Source: Fimbriiglobus sp. | GTDB lineage: Bacteria > Planctomycetota > Planctomycetia > Gemmatales > Gemmataceae | Direction of reading: 5' to 3' | Length of the DNA: 9,049 nucleotides | NCBI GenBank assembly: GCA_025352585.1 | Contig: JANXTD010000596.1 | Span: 1 to 9,049 of the forward strand | In this document: positions 6,123-9,049 of the stretch, piece after piece | Position numbering within the stretch: the first letter of the stretch is position 1 | Layout of the letters: every line of letters starts with the position of its first letter | Notes under the pieces: model-generated | Told to the model about the DNA's origin: nothing | Seen by the model: the letters and a program-made list of their open reading frames with translations, nothing else | Databases searched by the model: none | Position numbers and translations under genes: made by a program

Positions 6123-7094
6123 ATGAACGCGGTTGCTCAATCGCTCGCCCCCGAAAGTCGGTTGCAGGGCGGGGCGTACCGCGTCGTCGATCTCCTCGGG
6201 CAAGGCGGCTTCAGCTTCGTCTACCGGGCGCTCACCCGCGACGGCCACGAGGTCGCCATCAAGGAACTCTTCCCGCCCGAGGCACGCCGCAAGACCTTCC
6301 TCGGCCTCTGGACCCGCCAGGCCGTCCGCAAGACGCGAGACTGGGGCGAACTGACCCGCCGCGCCCGCGCCGAATTCGCCCTGGTGCAGAGCCTCAAGCA
6401 CCCCAACGTCGTCCGCGTGCTCGAACTCTTCGAGGAGAACGGCACCCTATACATCGTCATGGAACTGCTCCGCGGCACGACGCTGCACCAGCACCTCGTC
6501 AAGCACGGCGGCCTCGGCGAGGCGGACGCGGTCGTGATTGGCACGGCGGTCGGCTCGGCGCTCGCGGCGGCGCACGCCAAGGGGGTCGTCCACCGCGACG
6601 TGAAGCCGGGCAACGTCATGACCTGCGACGACGGCCGCATCGTGCTGCTCGACTTCGGCATCGCCAAGAGCTTCGCCCGCTCCGACGCCCGCTCGCAAGT
6701 CGGCACCGAGGCGTACATGGCCCCGGAGCAGGTCCGCGGGCTGGTCCAAACCGCCGCGGTGGACATCTACGGCCTCGGCGCGACGATTTACCACACGCTG
6801 ACCGGCCGGCCGCCGGTGCGGGCCGAGGACCGCCGCACCGGCACGCGGTTGCCGACGCCGACGGAACTGGCCCCGCACGTCGGTCTGGCGGCGTCGAACG
6901 CGGTGATGCGGGCGCTCGCGCTGAACCCGTCAGCGCGGCAAGCGACGGTGATGACCTTCGCGGAGGAGTTGCGCGGCGTCCCGCGGGCGTTGGCGGCGCA
7001 AGCCCCGGCCCGCGGGGCCGGCTGGAGTTGGTGGAAGCCGCTAGTCATCGTCGCAATTCTGGCACTATTCGCGCTGGCGGCGCGGGGCTGGTGA
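6123..7094 (+). CDS. Membrane-tethered Ser/Thr protein kinase (PknB/Hanks type)
   Basis: This 323-residue protein transfers phosphate from ATP to Ser/Thr of unknown targets. The kinase fold spans about residues 19-288: glycine loop GQGGFSFVY (26-34), VAIK with ATP-binding Lys47, probable helix-C Glu84, hinge VMELLRG (112-118), catalytic loop HRDVKPGN (157-164) with Asp159 and Asn164, DFG (177-179) and activation segment ending GTEAYMAPEQ (194-203). All key residues are present, so it should be active. An insertion-like basic segment (about 54-80, RRKTFLGLWTRQAVRK) sits between the Lys and helix C. The C-terminus is one hydrophobic span (306-320, PLVIVAILALFALAA) followed only by RGW, so the kinase faces the cytoplasm and has no external sensor. 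I chose ATG 6123 (GAGG at 6114-6117) since an upstream in-frame extension would read through the inverted-repeat element. Confidence 0.95.
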   Translation: MNAVAQSLAPESRLQGGAYRVVDLLGQGGFSFVYRALTRDGHEVAIKELFPPEARRKTFLGLWTRQAVRKTRDWGELTRRARAEFALVQSLKHPNVVRVLELFEENGTLYIVMELLRGTTLHQHLVKHGGLGEADAVVIGTAVGSALAAAHAKGVVHRDVKPGNVMTCDDGRIVLLDFGIAKSFARSDARSQVGTEAYMAPEQVRGLVQTAAVDIYGLGATIYHTLTGRPPVRAEDRRTGTRLPTPTELAPHVGLAASNAVMRALALNPSARQATVMTFAEELRGVPRALAAQAPARGAGWSWWKPLVIVAILALFALAARGW

Positions 7095-7104
7095 CCCCGC
7101 GCCG
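7078..7104. terminator. Hairpin over the kinase stop codon, between convergent genes
   Basis: Positions 7078-7087 (cggcgcgggg) pair perfectly with 7095-7104, leaving a seven-base loop that contains the kinase stop codon TGA. Only 21 bases separate the kinase and prfB stop codons, so this GC-rich hairpin could serve both converging transcripts. It has no T-tract on either side, so its role as a terminator is inferred. Confidence 0.5.
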
Positions 7105-7115
7105 GCCGTGTGCGA

Positions 7116-8232
7116 CTACTTCTTGACCTTGTTCAGCTTCAAGGTCTTGTGGCGCAAGTACGCCTGCATGAATTCGTCGAGGTCGCCGTCCAAGGTCGCC
7201 ATGATCGCCGGCGACTTCACCTCGACGCCCTCACGCTCGTCGCGCACCAAGGTGTACGGCTGCATCACGTAGCTGCGGATCTGACTGCCGAAGGCGATTT
7301 CGCCCTTGGCGTCGTACCGATTCGCAATGTCGCCGAGACGCTTCTGCTCCTCGATCGCGTACAGCCGGGACTTCAACAGCGCCAGGGCGTTGTTGTAGTT
7401 CTTGGGCTGGCTGCGCTCGGTGCGGCTCTCGCCGCGCACGCCGGACTTGTGGATGAGCCGGACGCCGGATTGCGTCTTGTTCTGGTGCTGGCCGCCGGGG
7501 CCGCCGGAGCAAAACGTCTGCATGATGAGTTCTTTTTCGTTGACCTCGATCACGATGGTGTCGTCGAGTTCGGGCATCACGTCCACGGCCGCGAAGCTCG
7601 TCTGGCGCGTCCCGCCGTCGCCGAAGGGGCTGATGCGCACGAGCCGGTGGACGCCGATCTCGCTCTGCATGTAGCCGTAGGCGTACTCGCCGACCAACTT
7701 GAAGGTCACGTACTGCAAGCCCGCCTCGATGTTGGCTTCTTCGTCGACGTCCTCGATCTTGAAGCCGTGGGCCTGCGCCCAGCGGACGTACATGCGGTAC
7801 AGCATGGCGGTCCAGTCGCACGCCTCGGTGCCGCCCGCGCCCGGCTTGATCGTCACGACGGCGTTCGCGCCGTCCTGCTTGCCGGACATCATCGCCTTCA
7901 GCTCGAAGGCGTTTAAGTCCTTCTCGGCCTGGGCCAGGACCGGCTCGATCTCGGCCTCGAACGAGGCGTCCTCGTCGGCGAGTTCGGCCATCGCGGCGAG
8001 GTCGGCCTCGGCCCGCTTCAACCCCTCGTAGGGCTTCAGGATGGCGTTCAACTGCTTGATTTGCGTGATCGTGGACTTCGCACGCTCCTGGTTGTCCCAG
8101 AAGCCGGGTTCGGCCTGCTTGGCGTCGAGTTGGTCGCGGGCGACAGTTTTGCCATCCGAGTCAAAGTGACCCCCGGAGTTGGGCCAACCTGGCGGTGAGG
8201 TCGTCAGTCCGGCGGCGCAGGTCGCTGTTCAT
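7116..8232 (-). CDS. prfB: Peptide chain release factor 2, expressed by +1 programmed frameshift
   Basis: RF2 recognises UGA and UAA stop codons in the ribosomal A site and triggers peptide release. Zero-frame translation starts at ATG 8232 (weak GAGAG at 8240-8244) and gives 23 codons ending in leucine CTT before an in-frame TGA (8161-8163). A +1 shift continues into the main frame down to TAG at 7116-7118, giving 371 residues, close to the usual RF2 length of about 365. Diagnostic motifs are FWDNQERAK (44-52), the RF2-type recognition motif SPF at 201-203 (RISPFGDGGTRQTSF) and the catalytic GGQ at 246-248 in GGPGGQHQNKTQSGVRLIH. SPF, not PxT, separates RF2 from RF1. A naive start at TTG 8051 would lose 60 residues of domain 1. 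The gene converges on the kinase and is divergent from the dehydrogenase. Autoregulation by RF2 level is expected from the recoding site. Confidence 0.97.
8161..8175 (-). promoter_or_regulatory. prfB: prfB +1 programmed ribosomal frameshift site
   Basis: On the minus strand the site reads CGG GGG TCA CTT TGA C. It contains the slippery CTT, a UGA stop and following C, and a G-rich Shine-Dalgarno-like stretch (CGGGGG) three bases before CTT. This is the same layout as the E. coli prfB site (AGGGGG-TAT-CTT-TGA-C). When RF2 is scarce the ribosome pauses at UGA, tRNA-Leu slips from CUU to UUU, and translation resumes at GAC. This gives negative feedback on RF2 level. Confidence 0.95.
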
Positions 8233-8327
8233 CGTCGTTCTCTCGGTACGGTTCGTCGGGGCCGGCGGGCCATACGATAGCCCGGCGTCAACTGGCATTA
8301 TCGGGCGGGGCGGGGCGGGGTCAACCG
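8233..8327. promoter_or_regulatory. Divergent promoter region, prfB / dehydrogenase
   Basis: These 95 bases separate the start codons of prfB (minus) and the dehydrogenase (plus), so promoters for both are expected here. I could not pick out convincing boxes. A small AT-richer patch around 8296-8302 (cattatc) could belong to a -10 element of the plus-strand gene. The right end carries the G-rich run described separately. Confidence 0.55.
8303..8320 (+). promoter_or_regulatory. G-rich run: possible G-quadruplex and ribosome binding site
   Basis: The sequence GGGCGGGGCGGGGCGGGG has four G-tracts of three or four bases separated by single C loops, which fits the consensus for a very short-loop G-quadruplex. 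It ends seven bases before the dehydrogenase ATG on the coding strand, where the last GGGG would be the only available Shine-Dalgarno-like sequence. Folding could therefore hide the ribosome binding site. This is inference from sequence only. Confidence 0.4.
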
Positions 8328-9049
8328 ATGTTCACCAGACTCAGCGGGAAAACGGTCGTGGTCACCGGCGGCGGCTCCGGCGTCGGCCTGGCGACGGCCA
8401 AGGCCTTCCTGGCGGAGGGGGCCAACGTCGCCATCGCCGGCCGCGACGCCGGTAAGCTCGACGCCGCCGTACGGGAGCTGGACGGCGGCGAACGGCTGAT
8501 CAGTCTGCCGACGGACGTGACCGTCGCGGCGCAGTGCCGGGCGCTGATCGACGCGGCGACGGCGAAGTTCGGCCGCGTCGATGTCCTCGTCAACAACGCC
8601 GGGGCCAACTTGAAGGCCCGGACGATGCGCGAACTCACCCCCGAGACGTGGGACGCGATGATCCGCGCCAACCTGGACGGCGCGTTCTACTGCACGCACG
8701 CCGTACTCCCGCAGATGCTGGACCGCAAGGACGGCGTGATCGTGAACGTCGTTAGCGTGGCCGGGAAGCGGGCCAACCCCCTGGGCGGGGCCGCGTACGT
8801 CGCCGCGAAGTTCGGCATGGGCGGCATGGGCCTGGTGCTGGCCAACGAGGAAAAGGACTCGGGCATCCGCGTGAGCAACGTCTGCCCCGGCGAGATCGAC
8901 ACGCCGATCCTGGCCCACCGCCCGACGGCCGTGACGGACGCCCACCGGGCCGCGATCCTGAGGCCCGAAGACGTGGCCGACGCAATCCTGTACGTGTGCA
9001 ACCTGCCGCCGTCGGTCCACGTCCCCGAGTTGGTCATCAAGCCGACGCA
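8328..9049 (+). CDS. Short-chain dehydrogenase/reductase (C-terminal end off window)
   Basis: 240 residues are visible before the right edge; classical SDRs are about 250, so only a short tail is missing. The Rossmann cofactor motif is TGGGSGVG (13-20), followed by AGRD with Arg39 after the second strand, which favours NADP(H) over NAD(H). TDV (62-64) and NNAG (89-92) are also present. The catalytic tetrad is complete: Asn115, Ser143 (NVVSVAG), Tyr157 and Lys161 (YVAAK). PGEIDTP (187-193) is the usual segment after the active site. The substrate cannot be told from sequence. ATG 8328 puts the cofactor motif at the normal distance from the N-terminus. It is cytosolic and divergent from prfB, with no visible partner gene. 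Confidence 0.95.
   Translation, partial: MFTRLSGKTVVVTGGGSGVGLATAKAFLAEGANVAIAGRDAGKLDAAVRELDGGERLISLPTDVTVAAQCRALIDAATAKFGRVDVLVNNAGANLKARTMRELTPETWDAMIRANLDGAFYCTHAVLPQMLDRKDGVIVNVVSVAGKRANPLGGAAYVAAKFGMGGMGLVLANEEKDSGIRVSNVCPGEIDTPILAHRPTAVTDAHRAAILRPEDVADAILYVCNLPPSVHVPELVIKPT

Noticed and set aside
7110..7916. 268-codon plus-strand open frame opposite prfB
   Set aside because: Antisense shadow; the minus strand encodes the GGQ and SPF motifs of RF2.
8161..8163. In-frame TGA as evidence that prfB is a pseudogene
   Set aside because: The stop sits in the exact programmed-frameshift context known for prfB, and the rest of the protein is intact.
8298..9020. 240-codon minus-strand open frame opposite the dehydrogenase
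   Set aside because: Shadow frame; the plus strand carries the complete SDR cofactor and catalytic motifs.

Overview
This is a very GC-rich window. Several features suggest a planctomycete, most likely of the Gemmata/Gemmataceae type: an N-terminal LExLExRxxPA motif on a giant surface protein, a secreted esterase with the WPGAAPG and PGGGY motifs, a membrane-tethered Ser/Thr kinase, and an inverted-repeat element of a kind I recall from planctomycete intergenic DNA. This placement is inference from motifs, not from a search.

Layout, left to right. Positions 1-3421 (minus strand) hold most of one giant extracellular protein that runs off the left edge. It has a basic N-terminus with the LE motif, a right-handed beta-helix domain, a beta-sandwich spacer, then at least seven Ig-like repeats of about 96-105 residues. 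All plus-strand open frames over this stretch are shadows of it. A 290-base gap with a perfect 19-bp hairpin follows. Positions 3712-4602 (minus) encode a secreted alpha/beta hydrolase of the acetyl-esterase type. It is divergently arranged, across 114 bases, with 4717-5907 (plus), a secreted protein of unknown function built from four copies of a roughly 65-residue repeat. A 215-base gap carries a 131-bp element with perfect 26-bp inverted termini. Positions 6123-7094 (plus) encode a minimal Ser/Thr kinase with a C-terminal membrane anchor. It converges on prfB (7116-8232, minus), with a 10-bp hairpin over the kinase stop codon. prfB is read by +1 programmed frameshifting at an in-frame TGA, so a simple open-frame search misses its first 60 codons. 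Across a 95-base divergent gap, 8328 to the right edge (plus) encodes a nearly complete short-chain dehydrogenase.

The genes do not look like one pathway. Three are exported or surface proteins (adhesin-like protein, esterase, repeat protein), one is a signalling kinase, one is a translation factor and one is a cytosolic oxidoreductase. Strand changes at almost every boundary argue for mostly single-gene units. I do not see a defence system, CRISPR array, tRNA, rRNA or transposase. The strongest points for a second look are the prfB recoding site, the 131-bp inverted-repeat element and the four-fold repeat secreted protein.
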